Source: Flectobacillus sp. BAB-3569
GTDB lineage: Bacteria > Bacteroidota > Bacteroidia > Cytophagales > Spirosomataceae
Assembly (NCBI RefSeq): GCF_002270355.1
Contig: NZ_NJFZ01000005.1
Coordinates: forward strand, 62,001 to 126,000
Reading direction: 5' to 3'
DNA length: 64,000 nucleotides
The translations under genes and the position numbers were made by a program. The notes below the pieces were generated by a model. It was not told where the DNA came from, made no database searches, and saw only the letters and a list, made by a program, of their open reading frames with translations. This document shows positions 16,018-25,240 of this stretch, piece after piece. The first letter of the stretch is position 1, and every line of letters begins with the position of its first letter.

Positions 16018-18627
16018 CTATCGGATTTGTTGACCGATTGAGAAAGTAAAGGCTTGGCGACCAAAATCTGACACACCAGGAACTTTATCAAATGACCAAC
16101 CATAATCGATACCAATCATACCAAACGCTGGCATGAAGATACGAGCACCAAGACCCGCAGATTTATATAACTTGAATGGGTTGTATTCTTGATAGTTGGC
16201 AAAGTTGTTACCTCCTTCAGCAAAAGCTAATAAGAAAATGGTTGCCGATGGGTTAAGCGATACTGGGTAACGCATTTCCATTACAAACTTATTGTAAGCT
16301 ACCCCACCATTTGGTACTGTACCTTGCGAACCTAAGATACGATCTTTATAACCTCTCAAACCAATAATGTCACGGCTAGCAATCGCAAAGCCAGTCATCA
16401 TGCCCGATCCACCTACGTCAAAACGCTCAAATACAGAGATATCTTTTTTAGGATTGTAACTTCCCAAGAAACCTAAGTGGGTTCGCATGTGAAACACCAA
16501 TTTATTTGTGATTGCAGTAAACCAACTGGCATCAAACATCCATTTATGGTATTCAATTAATGTACTATTAACATTACCACTTATTAATGAATAAGGAGGT
16601 GTTAAGGATGCTGTTAATGAGAAACTAGATCCGTAACGAGGGAAAGTTGGGTTATCAATACTATTACGAGACAAGTTTGTCACAAAAGCAATTGATAATG
16701 ATTTTCCTTCTGGGTATCCAAAATAACTTGAACCTAAGCCTGCAATATCAATCAATGATAACGAAAGTGAGTTACTCAATGAGAAATAGTCATCAGGCCA
16801 TTTCAAACGCTTTCCTAAGCTAAATGATAAACTTGTACTGTTGAAGTGAGCATTATTTTGTGCATTTGTTGCACTATCTTGTTGTGCTGTTGTCAAAGTA
16901 GAAGATGATAATCCTGTACCGTATCCATAGCCGTATCCATAACCATAACCGCCATAAGCATAAGGATTCGACAAATAGTTGTATTGCTGAATCTTGTAAG
17001 GATATGAAATGTTACGGCTCAAAGTCACCGAGAATGAGTTTGGCTTTTTACCACCTAACCAAGGTTCTGTGAATGACAATGAATAGTTTTGATAAGCAAC
17101 ACCATTGGCTTGGAAACGAACTGATAGTTTTTGTCCATCACCTGAAGGAAGTGGCTTCCAAGATTCCCAGTTACCAATATTTTTGGCAGAGAAGTTATTG
17201 AAAGTTACACCCAACGTACCTACGAATCCGATATAACCACCCCAACCACCAGACAATTCAATCTGATCAGAAGGTTTTTCTTCTACGTTGTATTCAATGT
17301 CTACCGTACCGTCCGCTTTTGGAATCGGGTTTGGTGTAATCTTTTCAGGGTTGAAGTATCCAATTGTTGATAATTCACGTACTGTACGAATAATCGCTGA
17401 CTTATTGAATTTTTGTCCTGGCAATGTTCTAATCTCACGCATAACTACGTGGTCAGAAGTTTTGGTATTACCATTTACAATTACTTTGTTGATCGTAGCT
17501 TGTTTACCTTCTGTAATACGGAATGTAATATCAATTGAGTCACCAACTACAGCAGTTTCAACTGGCTCACATTGGAAATACAAATAACCATTGTCCATGT
17601 AAGCTGAACTTACGTCTTCTTGAGGCTTCCCATTCAAGCGTTTTTCCAAATCTTCTGTATTGTAGATATCACCTTTTTTAACCCCTAAGATTTCAGTCAA
17701 TACTGAGTCAGGATAAATGTAGTTACCCTCCCAGAAAATATTACGGTAGTGATATTGACGACCTTCTTCCATTCTGAAAATCACCTTTACAGTTTTGTCA
17801 CTATCCTTAAACACTGAGTCTTTCAAAATTTGAGCATCACGATACCCTTTTTTGTTGTAGTACTCAATCAACTTACCTTTATCTTCTTCAAATTTCTTTG
17901 GAACATATTTTGAAGGCGTAAATATTCTCCAAAATTTCTTCTCCTTCGTACCTTTCAATTTGCGTTTTAGGGTGCTAAGTTTCATTTCTGACACACCATC
18001 AAACTCAATTTTTGAAATTTTCACTTTATCACCTTTCTTGATATAAATCTTCATGGTAGCATTGTTACCACGCAAAGTATCTGTTCTTTCAGCAATTTTG
18101 ATCCCAATATTCAGGTACCCTTTTTCTTGGTAATGCTTTTTGATCGCCAGCTCAATATTTTTCTTTACTGTAGCTGTGATGATTTTCCCTTTATAGGTCT
18201 TGATTTTATCAGAAAGTGTTTCCTGTTCTCCTTTTCTGATACCATTATATTCGATTCTGAAAAGACGTGGACGTTCTTTTAGGTGAATAACCAACCAAAT
18301 TTTATCACCCTCAATTTTAGCAGCTTGTACCTCTACTTCTTCAAGGATACCTTGATCCATCAATTTCTTAATAGCCGAGGAAATAGCATCTCCAGGCACT
18401 TTGATTTTATCGCCAACACGAAGACCTGAAAGGGTAATCATCGAGTTGCCATCGTAAAATTTAGAACCCGCTACCACGATATCCGCAATTTCATACTCTT
18501 GAGGTGAAGCATAGTTAAGCTCTGTTTGAGCCGGAGTTGCAGGACGCCCCATACCACCAAATCTCAACTGAGCTTGCGTAATAAATGAAAGAAGGGTTAA
18601 GCAAAACAGAAAGGAATATTTCTTCAT
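16018..18627 (-). CDS. bamA: Outer membrane protein assembly factor BamA
   Basis: Omp85 protein that folds and inserts beta-barrels into the outer membrane. After a signal peptide (KKYSFLFCLTLLSFITQAQ) come about five POTRA repeats (roughly 50-440; e.g. EIADIVVAGSKFYDGNSMIT, VKISKIEFDGVSE, ATINKVIVNGNTKTSDHVV), then a 16-strand barrel (about 450-869) ending in an aromatic-type C-terminus (QAFTFSIGQQIR). An extracellular loop carries a Tyr-Gly repeat (YGGYGYGYGYGYGTG, encoded near 16911-16962). ATG 18627 is preferred over 18648 because it gives a normal signal peptide. It lies 83 bases after uppS, in a carrier-lipid and outer-membrane assembly cluster. Confidence 0.96.
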   Translation of the reverse strand: MKKYSFLFCLTLLSFITQAQLRFGGMGRPATPAQTELNYASPQEYEIADIVVAGSKFYDGNSMITLSGLRVGDKIKVPGDAISSAIKKLMDQGILEEVEVQAAKIEGDKIWLVIHLKERPRLFRIEYNGIRKGEQETLSDKIKTYKGKIITATVKKNIELAIKKHYQEKGYLNIGIKIAERTDTLRGNNATMKIYIKKGDKVKISKIEFDGVSEMKLSTLKRKLKGTKEKKFWRIFTPSKYVPKKFEEDKGKLIEYYNKKGYRDAQILKDSVFKDSDKTVKVIFRMEEGRQYHYRNIFWEGNYIYPDSVLTEILGVKKGDIYNTEDLEKRLNGKPQEDVSSAYMDNGYLYFQCEPVETAVVGDSIDITFRITEGKQATINKVIVNGNTKTSDHVVMREIRTLPGQKFNKSAIIRTVRELSTIGYFNPEKITPNPIPKADGTVDIEYNVEEKPSDQIELSGGWGGYIGFVGTLGVTFNNFSAKNIGNWESWKPLPSGDGQKLSVRFQANGVAYQNYSLSFTEPWLGGKKPNSFSVTLSRNISYPYKIQQYNYLSNPYAYGGYGYGYGYGYGTGLSSSTLTTAQQDSATNAQNNAHFNSTSLSFSLGKRLKWPDDYFSLSNSLSLSLIDIAGLGSSYFGYPEGKSLSIAFVTNLSRNSIDNPTFPRYGSSFSLTASLTPPYSLISGNVNSTLIEYHKWMFDASWFTAITNKLVFHMRTHLGFLGSYNPKKDISVFERFDVGGSGMMTGFAIASRDIIGLRGYKDRILGSQGTVPNGGVAYNKFVMEMRYPVSLNPSATIFLLAFAEGGNNFANYQEYNPFKLYKSAGLGARIFMPAFGMIGIDYGWSFDKVPGVSDFGRQAFTFSIGQQIR

Positions 18628-18710
18628 TGTATAGTTTTTGTTAGTCATAATTAGAGGTATGTTGTGTGTAGCATACCTTTGGCTAACTATTCTGTGACAC
18701 GCTCTTTGTT

Positions 18711-19460
18711 TTATATACTTTTTGTAATCTGTTCGGATGTTCGGCCAAATCTTCTTTCTCTTGCCTGATAATCGCCAATAGCAATATGGAGGTGCTCGCG
18801 GCGGAAATCTGGCCAGAAAAGATCCTCAAAGATGTAGAGTTCCGCATAAGCTAGTTGCCAAAGCATAAAGTTACTGATACGGTGATCGCCACCTGTGCGA
18901 ATCATTAAGTCTGGATTCGGGATGCCTTTAGTATCAAGTGAAAGCTCAAAAACTGATTCATTAATGTCTTCAAGATCAATCGTACCTTCTTTCACTTGTT
19001 GGGCTAATTTTTTAGCCGCATTAACAATATCCCATTTACCACTGTAACTCAAGGCCAAAATTACTGTTAAGCCTGTATTATTTTTGGTATCCTCAATAGC
19101 TGACAACAATTCTCTACGTGAATAATCAGGCAAAGCACTTGTATCGCCGATGGTATCCAAGCGCACATTGTTTTTGTGCATGGTTGGTACTTCTTCTTTG
19201 ATCGTTTTTACAAGCAAATTCATCAAACCATCTACCTCCGCTTTAGGTCTGTTCCAGTTTTCGGTAGAAAAAGCGTAAAGCGTTAAATATTTTACCCCTA
19301 ATTCGCCACAGCCTTCTATCACGTCTTTTACTGCTTTAAGGGCATTACGATGTCCAAAAATTCTATCAGTAAAGCCTTTTTGCTTGGCCCAACGGCCATT
19401 TCCGTCCATGATAACGGCTATGTGTTTTGGTAGATTGTCTCGGTCTAATTGTTCTTTCAC
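18711..19460 (-). CDS. uppS: Isoprenyl transferase (undecaprenyl diphosphate synthase)
   Basis: Cis-prenyltransferase that makes undecaprenyl diphosphate, the lipid carrier for peptidoglycan and O-antigen. Conserved regions are visible: HIAVIMDGNGRWAKQKG (catalytic Asp, P-loop-like diphosphate site), HRNALKAVKD, LTLYAFSTENWNRP, and the C-terminal PDLMIRTGGDHRISNFMLWQ and YAELYIFEDLFWPDF. The frame is open to a TTG at 19535; GTG 19460 is used here because it gives the usual length (249 aa) and N-terminus. A good promoter lies at 19629-19659, and bamA is next downstream. Confidence 0.94.
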   Translation of the reverse strand: MKEQLDRDNLPKHIAVIMDGNGRWAKQKGFTDRIFGHRNALKAVKDVIEGCGELGVKYLTLYAFSTENWNRPKAEVDGLMNLLVKTIKEEVPTMHKNNVRLDTIGDTSALPDYSRRELLSAIEDTKNNTGLTVILALSYSGKWDIVNAAKKLAQQVKEGTIDLEDINESVFELSLDTKGIPNPDLMIRTGGDHRISNFMLWQLAYAELYIFEDLFWPDFRREHLHIAIGDYQARERRFGRTSEQITKSI

Positions 19461-19628
19461 TGATTTAACACTTTTTAACAAACAGTTGGATTCATAAGGG
19501 CTTATTCTACGCTCATTTGCTAGTTTTTGAACCAATTTGATGGTTTCAAAAAGCTTTCAACTCTAGCTCTATTCTATCCTAAAATGCCCTAAAAGCCTCT
19601 AATTTACATGAATCTATTAAGATTATTG

Positions 19629-19659
19629 CAAATTTAACGAAATAAACCCCCTATTCAAA
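19629..19659 (-). promoter_or_regulatory. Promoter of the uppS-bamA unit
   Basis: On the minus strand, TTTG (19656-19659), a 19-base spacer, then TAAATTTG followed by C (19629-19636). This fits both elements and the spacing of the Bacteroidota consensus. Confidence 0.68.
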
Positions 19660-19714
19660 ATGACAGGAAGTCATATTAGGCTCTTCAAATGATCTTTAGT
19701 CCATAAAAATCAAA

Positions 19715-19746
19715 AGCGCCCATTTAGTATTACCTAAATGAGCGCT
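19715..19746 (-). terminator. Terminator upstream of uppS, ending the porG-like transcript
   Basis: AGCGCCCATTTAG (19715-19727) pairs with CTAAATGAGCGCT (19734-19746), one mismatch, with a U-rich run on the minus strand. It lies about 230 bases past the stop of the porG-like gene. Confidence 0.7.
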
Positions 19747-19813
19747 ATTATTGATATCATATTTTGAGGCTTAAACAAGCTACCTGTTGTTTCCTCTCAG
19801 AAGTAATTCAATT

Positions 19814-19951
19814 TAAGTTAGCGGGCTAATAACATTCAACTTTCTGGCTTTCAGGTATCGGCTTTCAGCTATTGGCATTCGGGAAAACATATCTGTAGTT
19901 ACTAGAAAACAGGCTAAAACTCTTTGCCTTGTGCCTGTTGTCTAGTGCTAA
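19814..19951. repeat. Dispersed intergenic repeat, family B, copy 1
   Basis: About 140 bases similar to 46773-46920. Shared blocks include TAAGTTAG(C/T)GGGC, GGCTTTCAGGTA, and CTCTTTGCCTTGTGCCT near the right end. It is noncoding in both places and lies between genes. Confidence 0.6.
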
Positions 19952-19976
19952 ATCATATATTGTGCACTATTACTAC

Positions 19977-20657
19977 TTAATTAGGAGGACAATAAATTTT
20001 GATGAATTTAAAACTCAGCGTCAAACTTGTATAATAATACATATCGCCTTTAGAATAATCGTTTTGTTGTGTTTTAGGTAATGTGGGGTCATTCCCTCCC
20101 AAATTATCCAAATAATCGGTAAAGGTCTTTCTTGTTCCAAACTCAAAATTCAAATCCCAAGGTCCTTTAATGTTGTACTTGATACCCACACCAAAAGGTA
20201 AAACAATCTGATTTTGTTTATAATCTGCCGTGGGGTTATCTCTTGGTGAGAATTTCATAAAACCAACACCTCCAAAAACATAAGGAGACCAATCTTTATG
20301 ATAGCGATGATACTGATAGTTAAAAAAATTATATTCTGCCGTCAAGCTCAATTCATTGATGGTAGTTGAAAAGTTCTTTCCTCTTTGCTGATTAAATGGG
20401 TCACTACTATTTTTGTCATCGCCAGCGATACTACCCATCAAAGCACTTGCTCGAAATGATAAATCTTTTTTGAGATTATAGCGAAAAAACAAATTACCCC
20501 CCAGCTTTGCCGTGCCTATTTGTAAATCTGGAGAAATATCACCTTTGTAGTTCATTGCCCCTAATCCTGCGCCAATTTCAATTTTTTGAGCCCACAATTG
20601 CGTAGTGTATACACTGGCAATAGCGAAAATCAACACATAAACTCTCAAGTTGGTCAT
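19977..20657 (-). CDS. PorG-like outer-membrane beta-barrel (DUF6089), copy 1
   Basis: Outer-membrane beta-barrel of the DUF6089/PorG family; PorG is part of the type IX secretion machinery in related bacteria. Signal peptide TNLRVYVLIFAIASVYTTQL ending before AQ, then alternating barrel strands with the family landmarks EIGAGLGAMNYKGDIS, YVFGGVGF, LPFGVGIKYNI, EFGTRKTFTDYLDNLGG and the late DMYYYTSLTLSFKF. ATG 20657 is preferred over TTG 20690. It is preceded by a paralogue (20781-21827), and both lie downstream of nadK. A T9SS role is inferred from the family and from the sorting-domain cargo at 5710-6612. Confidence 0.82.
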   Translation of the reverse strand: MTNLRVYVLIFAIASVYTTQLWAQKIEIGAGLGAMNYKGDISPDLQIGTAKLGGNLFFRYNLKKDLSFRASALMGSIAGDDKNSSDPFNQQRGKNFSTTINELSLTAEYNFFNYQYHRYHKDWSPYVFGGVGFMKFSPRDNPTADYKQNQIVLPFGVGIKYNIKGPWDLNFEFGTRKTFTDYLDNLGGNDPTLPKTQQNDYSKGDMYYYTSLTLSFKFIKIYCPPN

Positions 20658-20690
20658 AAAATAATGGAAAAGTAGTTTTCTAAGGAACAA

Positions 20691-20718
20691 AAAAGTCAGG
20701 CATTAAATCCTGACTTTT
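20691..20718 (-). terminator. Terminator between the two porG-like genes
   Basis: AAAAGTCAGG (20691-20700) / CCTGACTTTT (20709-20718), with further T residues on the minus strand. Confidence 0.78.
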
Positions 20719-20780
20719 AGGCTTGTAGCGTATTTTAAATTACCTTTATAAGTAAAAATTATACCAATTTTTTATAATCA

Positions 20781-21827
20781 CTAACGAAGTGGAGGACACT
20801 TTATTTTAGTTGGAATATAATAAATCAACTTCACAGAAGTAAGCATGTAAGAGTCCTTATATTTGCTATTACCTCGAGCATCAGTACGGTCTGAAAAACC
20901 TGGTACCGACGAATAGGTAAATGGATCAACCCCTGAAACTGGATTGTAAACACCTATAGAGGTTAGATAATTAATCACACCATTGGTACGATCTTTACCC
21001 GAATAGGCTGCTGTTCGTTCTAAAGTACGATTGGCCATCGCAACAGACAATGCACTCTGTGTGCCTAAATCTGCTGGATCTGCATAAAATCCACCAACGT
21101 CATCAAGATAATCGGTCATCGTAAATCTATATCCAATTTCAAGTCCTAAGTCAAAATTATGGTTGAGCTTATATCTAACGCCAATTCCAAGTGGTGCCGA
21201 AACGCTGATTAAAGAATAAGGTTGAGCATACCCCGGTAAACCCTGCCCTTCGGTATGAAGAGGTTGTAGGCGTACCCAATCACTTTGATCAGGAAATAAA
21301 GTCTTGTCAGGTTTTGCCATTGGATCATGCGCAAATACTGCTACTCCCCCAAAAATATAAGGAATAACCGCCGCACGACGCGCAGAACCTTTGGCTGTTC
21401 TTACAAAATCATATTGTCCAACAATCGAGAATTCTTTGATGTCATTACGAAAATGGAGATTACGCATAAAGTTTGCCTCAAAGCCAGGAACACCATCCAT
21501 GTAATTATCATCACCAAAAATCCGAGCCCATGTCAGGCCAAATCTTAAGCCAAATTGTGGAGACAACTGACGGGTGAAATTAAATGAGGCATTCCAGCGA
21601 ACGCCATTGATGGTTGACTGTAAAAAGCGGTTGTACGGCGATAGCTCTCCATAATAGTGTGATGATCCTACACCAATGCTCACTGACGAATAAGCCTCGA
21701 ATGTCTTTCTTTTCTTTGGCTGATCTTTGCTTCCGAATAAGTTCGAAAACTTGAATTGAGCATGACTCTCATGGAAACCAAACACACCTAACATCAAGAA
21801 AAACACTAGTGCAATATTTTTTTTCAT
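20781..21827 (-). CDS. PorG-like outer-membrane beta-barrel (DUF6089), copy 2
   Basis: Longer (348 aa) diverged paralogue of the preceding barrel. It has a signal peptide (KKNIALVFFLMLGVFGFHES) and the same landmarks: SVSIGVGSSHYYGELSP, YIFGGVAVFAH, APLGIGVRYKLN, LEIGYRFTMTDYLDDVGG, and the end DSYMLTSVKLIYYIPTKIKCPP. It ends in the same Cys-Pro-Pro motif as its neighbour (CPPN / CPPL). Extra length lies in loops around residues 150-200 and 245-310. It is transcribed leftward after nadK. Two adjacent DUF6089 genes here suggest duplication followed by divergence. Confidence 0.82.
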   Translation of the reverse strand: MKKNIALVFFLMLGVFGFHESHAQFKFSNLFGSKDQPKKRKTFEAYSSVSIGVGSSHYYGELSPYNRFLQSTINGVRWNASFNFTRQLSPQFGLRFGLTWARIFGDDNYMDGVPGFEANFMRNLHFRNDIKEFSIVGQYDFVRTAKGSARRAAVIPYIFGGVAVFAHDPMAKPDKTLFPDQSDWVRLQPLHTEGQGLPGYAQPYSLISVSAPLGIGVRYKLNHNFDLGLEIGYRFTMTDYLDDVGGFYADPADLGTQSALSVAMANRTLERTAAYSGKDRTNGVINYLTSIGVYNPVSGVDPFTYSSVPGFSDRTDARGNSKYKDSYMLTSVKLIYYIPTKIKCPPLR

Positions 21828-21965
21828 AAGTCGGGTCTGAATAACTTCTGGTTTGACAGCGTGATAATTTGCGATTATTAAGGTAAATATATGTTAATAA
21901 ACGTTAATATTTTGCTTTTGGTATGCTGACTAATTTTTTGAAACGTTTATTATCGAGTTGGCTTT

Positions 21966-22856
21966 TTAGTTGCGGATATCAAGTCCCCAATTTAATTTAC
22001 TTCTTAGCGTATTGAGAAAATTGGTATTGGATAATTTCAACAAATTAGCCTTAAATTTTTCTCTTTCCATCCTGATTTTTACATTTCCATCCACAACCTT
22101 CGACCTTGCATCAAGTGAAATTAGGTAATTGGCACTTCTACTCTCTACCTCAAAATCTAAGATTGAATCGGTAGTCACTACCAATGGTCTTACGTTAAGG
22201 TTGTGTGGACTCATCGGTGCTATTACAAAAATATCGGAACTTGGCATTACCAAAGGTCCTCCGACACTCAAATTATAACCCGTCGAACCCGTAGCAGTGG
22301 CAATAATCAAGCCATCAGCCCAATAAGCATTGAGATATTCACCATTAAGATACGCCTTTACCACAATCATAGAAGAGGTATCTGTTTTCATGATACCCAG
22401 TTCATTGAGTCCAAAATTTAAACCATCAAATATATCAATAGGTTTTCCATTCAACTGTGTACTGATGCTTACCAGTGTGCGTTTATCGAGACTATAATGC
22501 TCGTTGAACAGCTCATCCAGACTTTCTTGAATTTTATCAGGTGAGATCGTCGCTAAAAAACCGAGACGACCCGTATTGATACCCAAAATTGGTATTTCAT
22601 AATCACCTACGTGGGTAACAGCATCTAGCAAAGTACCATCGCCGCCCAAGCTAAAAACAAACTGGGCATCAGCTAGGTCTTTTTGAGAGGTATATATCGA
22701 GGTTGAATTGTAAACAATTCCTTTTTCTTGGAGAAATTTATGATACGATTCAGAGATTTGCAACGATACCCCTTTGGCATCGAGGGTATCAAACATTGTT
22801 TGTACAAATGGCTTTACGGAATCGTTGAAATTACGCCCATGAATGGCTATTTTCAT
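21966..22856 (-). CDS. nadK: NAD kinase
   Basis: Phosphorylates NAD to NADP in the cytosol. The 296-aa protein has the diacylglycerol-kinase-like fold signatures: FSLGGDGTLLDAV (GGDG motif, about 69-81), ILGINTGRLGFLA, the NE/D region GLNELGIMK, and the Gly-rich TATGSTGYNLSVGGPLV (about 187-203) where nucleotide binds. Length and motifs are standard. It lies 138 bases upstream of the second porG-like gene on the same strand, an arrangement common in Bacteroidota. Confidence 0.95.
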   Translation of the reverse strand: MKIAIHGRNFNDSVKPFVQTMFDTLDAKGVSLQISESYHKFLQEKGIVYNSTSIYTSQKDLADAQFVFSLGGDGTLLDAVTHVGDYEIPILGINTGRLGFLATISPDKIQESLDELFNEHYSLDKRTLVSISTQLNGKPIDIFDGLNFGLNELGIMKTDTSSMIVVKAYLNGEYLNAYWADGLIIATATGSTGYNLSVGGPLVMPSSDIFVIAPMSPHNLNVRPLVVTTDSILDFEVESRSANYLISLDARSKVVDGNVKIRMEREKFKANLLKLSNTNFLNTLRSKLNWGLDIRN

Positions 22857-23010
22857 TCTACTACAAATTCTTATATTACTGTAAAATCAAACAAAATGGG
22901 CTATTCGACAAAATTCAATGAATTTGAATTTTGTTCTTTGCTCCCATAAACAAAAGAAGAGATTCATTTTGGAAAAGGCAAATTTAAGGCTTGATTTTGC
23001 AAGAAATAAT

Positions 23011-23046
23011 AAAACCCATAAGATTTAGTGAGTTCTTATGGGTTTT
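23011..23046 (-). terminator. Terminator of the CBS-domain gene
   Basis: Thirteen-base perfect stem AAAACCCATAAGA (23011-23023) / TCTTATGGGTTTT (23034-23046). Confidence 0.85.
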
Positions 23047-23056
23047 CAAAATTTTA

Positions 23057-23722
23057 TTACAAGTCCAAATATCTCATCAGCATATCGAATCGCTCTTTGT
23101 CAGGTGTTACAATTGGCTCAAAAGCATATGCTCCAATTATATGATATTCAAAGCGTTCGAGAGTCGCCACCACTGGTGATATATCTCTCCGATTAAGCTT
23201 GAGCGTTAAAATATCTCTATAGTTCGACGATTCATCGCCGCTTGTATAATAGCTACTGATAACTTTGGTATCATTTGCCTCAATCAGCCGACTGATTTCG
23301 GAAAGCGAATAGTCACGATTACTTATGGCAATTTCGATGATAGCACCTAGTTCTTGTGAACCTAACTTTTTAGTAAGCTCATTAAGAAGTTCATTTACAA
23401 GTATGGTTCCCACAAAATGATGTTCGTGGTCAAGTACTGCAATTACCTCTAAGTCAAATTTTTGAGATTGAGCCAATACCTCGTAAAGGTGTTGGTTTTC
23501 TAAAACAAAAACATCTGGACACTCAGGCTGCAAAGCCACCATCGGCAATGATTCATCAGCATCTATCAGTATATCTTGACTTATCAATCCTCTGTATTCG
23601 GTATCTTCTACAATTGCTAATTGCCCAACCTTATAATCCTCCATCCACCCCAAAGCGTCTCCAACAGTGTCACTGGATTTCAGAATGGGTAAAACATGAT
23701 TTATTATATCTTTTGCAAGCAT
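23057..23722 (-). CDS. CBS-domain protein
   Basis: Cytosolic 221-aa protein with a tandem CBS (Bateman) module at about 1-125: DIINHVLPILKSSDTVGDAL and GQLAIVEDTEYRGLISQDIL in the first repeat, VLAQSQKFDLEVIAVLDHE and FVGTILVNELLNEL in the second. Such modules bind adenosyl nucleotides. The remaining 95 residues (IIEIAISNRDYSLSEISRLI, then TLKLNRRDISPVVATLERFE) look like an ACT-type regulatory domain. ATG 23722 is preferred over TTG 23749. No enzyme domain is attached, so it is probably a sensor; its partner is unknown. Confidence 0.85.
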   Translation of the reverse strand: MLAKDIINHVLPILKSSDTVGDALGWMEDYKVGQLAIVEDTEYRGLISQDILIDADESLPMVALQPECPDVFVLENQHLYEVLAQSQKFDLEVIAVLDHEHHFVGTILVNELLNELTKKLGSQELGAIIEIAISNRDYSLSEISRLIEANDTKVISSYYTSGDESSNYRDILTLKLNRRDISPVVATLERFEYHIIGAYAFEPIVTPDKERFDMLMRYLDL

Positions 23723-23847
23723 TGTAATAAAGTGGTAAGTTGTTCTCAATAGCAGAACTCAAGAAATGACCTTCTTATTGTTCTCTATTTTCTAAAATTA
23801 ATGATTTAATGGCAACTTCCCAATTCGATAAGTCAAATATTTGCTTG

Positions 23848-24630
23848 CTAACACGCCAATTCTAACTGTGTGATGGGCGTTTTTTCTAACCAAGTACTCA
23901 ATATTTTGTTAAACTCTTCAGGACGTTCCATCATTGGAGCGTGGCAACACTTGTCGATGAAGTGTAATTCTGAGTTTTCAATCAATCGATTAAACTCATG
24001 TCCTACCTGAGGTGGAGTAATGGTATCATTAAGTCCCCAAACCAACAAAGTCGGCACTTTGATATTAACCACTTCTTTGGCCATATTGTTTCTTTGAGCC
24101 GATTTTGCGATGGCAATAATGCGAATTACTTTCTGTGCGCTATTAGTAATATCAAAAACTTCGTCAATTAGTTCCTTGGTGGCCGTTTGAGGCTCATAAA
24201 ATGTATATTCTACACGCTCTTTAATGTATTCGTAACTTCCACGCTTAGGATATGAACCACCCATGCCATTTTCGAATAGCCCAGAGCTACCTGTCAATAC
24301 TAATCTTTTTACTTTTGTAGGATTTCTCAAGGTAAAAATCAATCCCACATGACCGCCCAACGAATTGCCTAAAAGAGTTAGATTATCAAGACCTTTCCAA
24401 CTAACAAATCCTTCAATGAATTCTGTTAATCCTTCACAGCCTGCCTTAGTAATAGGCATGGTGTAAATTGGCATCATTGGAATAATTACACGATAGTCTT
24501 TTTTAAAGCCTTCGATAACTCCCTCCCAGTTGCTCAATGCACCGAAAAGTCCATGCAATAACATCAAGGTTTCACCTTGTCCTTCGTCAATATATTTATA
24601 TCCGTTTCCTTCGTGAATCTGGTAGTTCAT
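23848..24630 (-). CDS. Alpha/beta hydrolase
   Basis: Single-domain alpha/beta hydrolase of 260 aa. The oxyanion segment LLHGLFGALSNW is near residues 24-35. The nucleophile elbow GNSLGGH is near 87-93. The acid is probably in VWGLNDTITPP, and the catalytic His is in DKCCHAPMMERPEEFN near 231. No signal peptide is seen, so it is cytosolic. Substrate cannot be told; the family includes esterases, haloperoxidase-like and C-C hydrolases. It is transcribed leftward, about 100 bases ahead of the CBS gene. Confidence 0.88.
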   Translation of the reverse strand: MNYQIHEGNGYKYIDEGQGETLMLLHGLFGALSNWEGVIEGFKKDYRVIIPMMPIYTMPITKAGCEGLTEFIEGFVSWKGLDNLTLLGNSLGGHVGLIFTLRNPTKVKRLVLTGSSGLFENGMGGSYPKRGSYEYIKERVEYTFYEPQTATKELIDEVFDITNSAQKVIRIIAIAKSAQRNNMAKEVVNIKVPTLLVWGLNDTITPPQVGHEFNRLIENSELHFIDKCCHAPMMERPEEFNKILSTWLEKTPITQLELAC

Positions 24631-25240
24631 AACTATTTGAGGTTTGAAATTTCGACTGAATAAAGTGTATATTATTCAATCTCATGGTTCGATTAGTTTT
24701 TGGACAAATTCAATAATTTTCTGAATAAAAACTAGCAGAATATAATCTATAAAAAGAATAGACTTTTATACTTTTTTCTAAAAAATAATCATTGCATCGA
24801 TATTCATAAAATCATCTTCTGGGTGAACCTTACAATGGTTTTGTTCAATTTTAGAAGTGAATTATCTCTATGCAAAATAACAAAAAATATCTAAAATAAT
24901 CCTAGTTTTTACTACCTGTGTTCAAAATTCTTTTCAAAAAATATCGTAAAAAAAGGCATCAAAAAACTATAATTGGTTAAAAATCAAATACTTAAATTTA
25001 CAAATCAAATATAGATGATTTTATTCATTTTATGAAAAATTAATAATTCAGTATTTTACACTTAAAATCAAAAAAAATAGACATATAAAAATAATACAAT
25101 TTTCCTTTATTTTGTCATACAGCTAACAAACACACTCAAAAACAGATTTTTGTCAGGGAGATAATTTTTGTTTAATATTTTTTAAACAAAATAGGTTATT
25201 TCGTACTTAAATTTTAAACAAAGACATAAAAACGAAGTAT
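24631..25240. other. Divergent AT-rich intergenic region
   Basis: Six hundred bases of very AT-rich DNA between the leftward hydrolase and the rightward FAD oxidoreductase. No gene, tRNA or strong hairpin is seen; only weak -7-like boxes such as TATTTTG around 25108. Confidence 0.5.
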
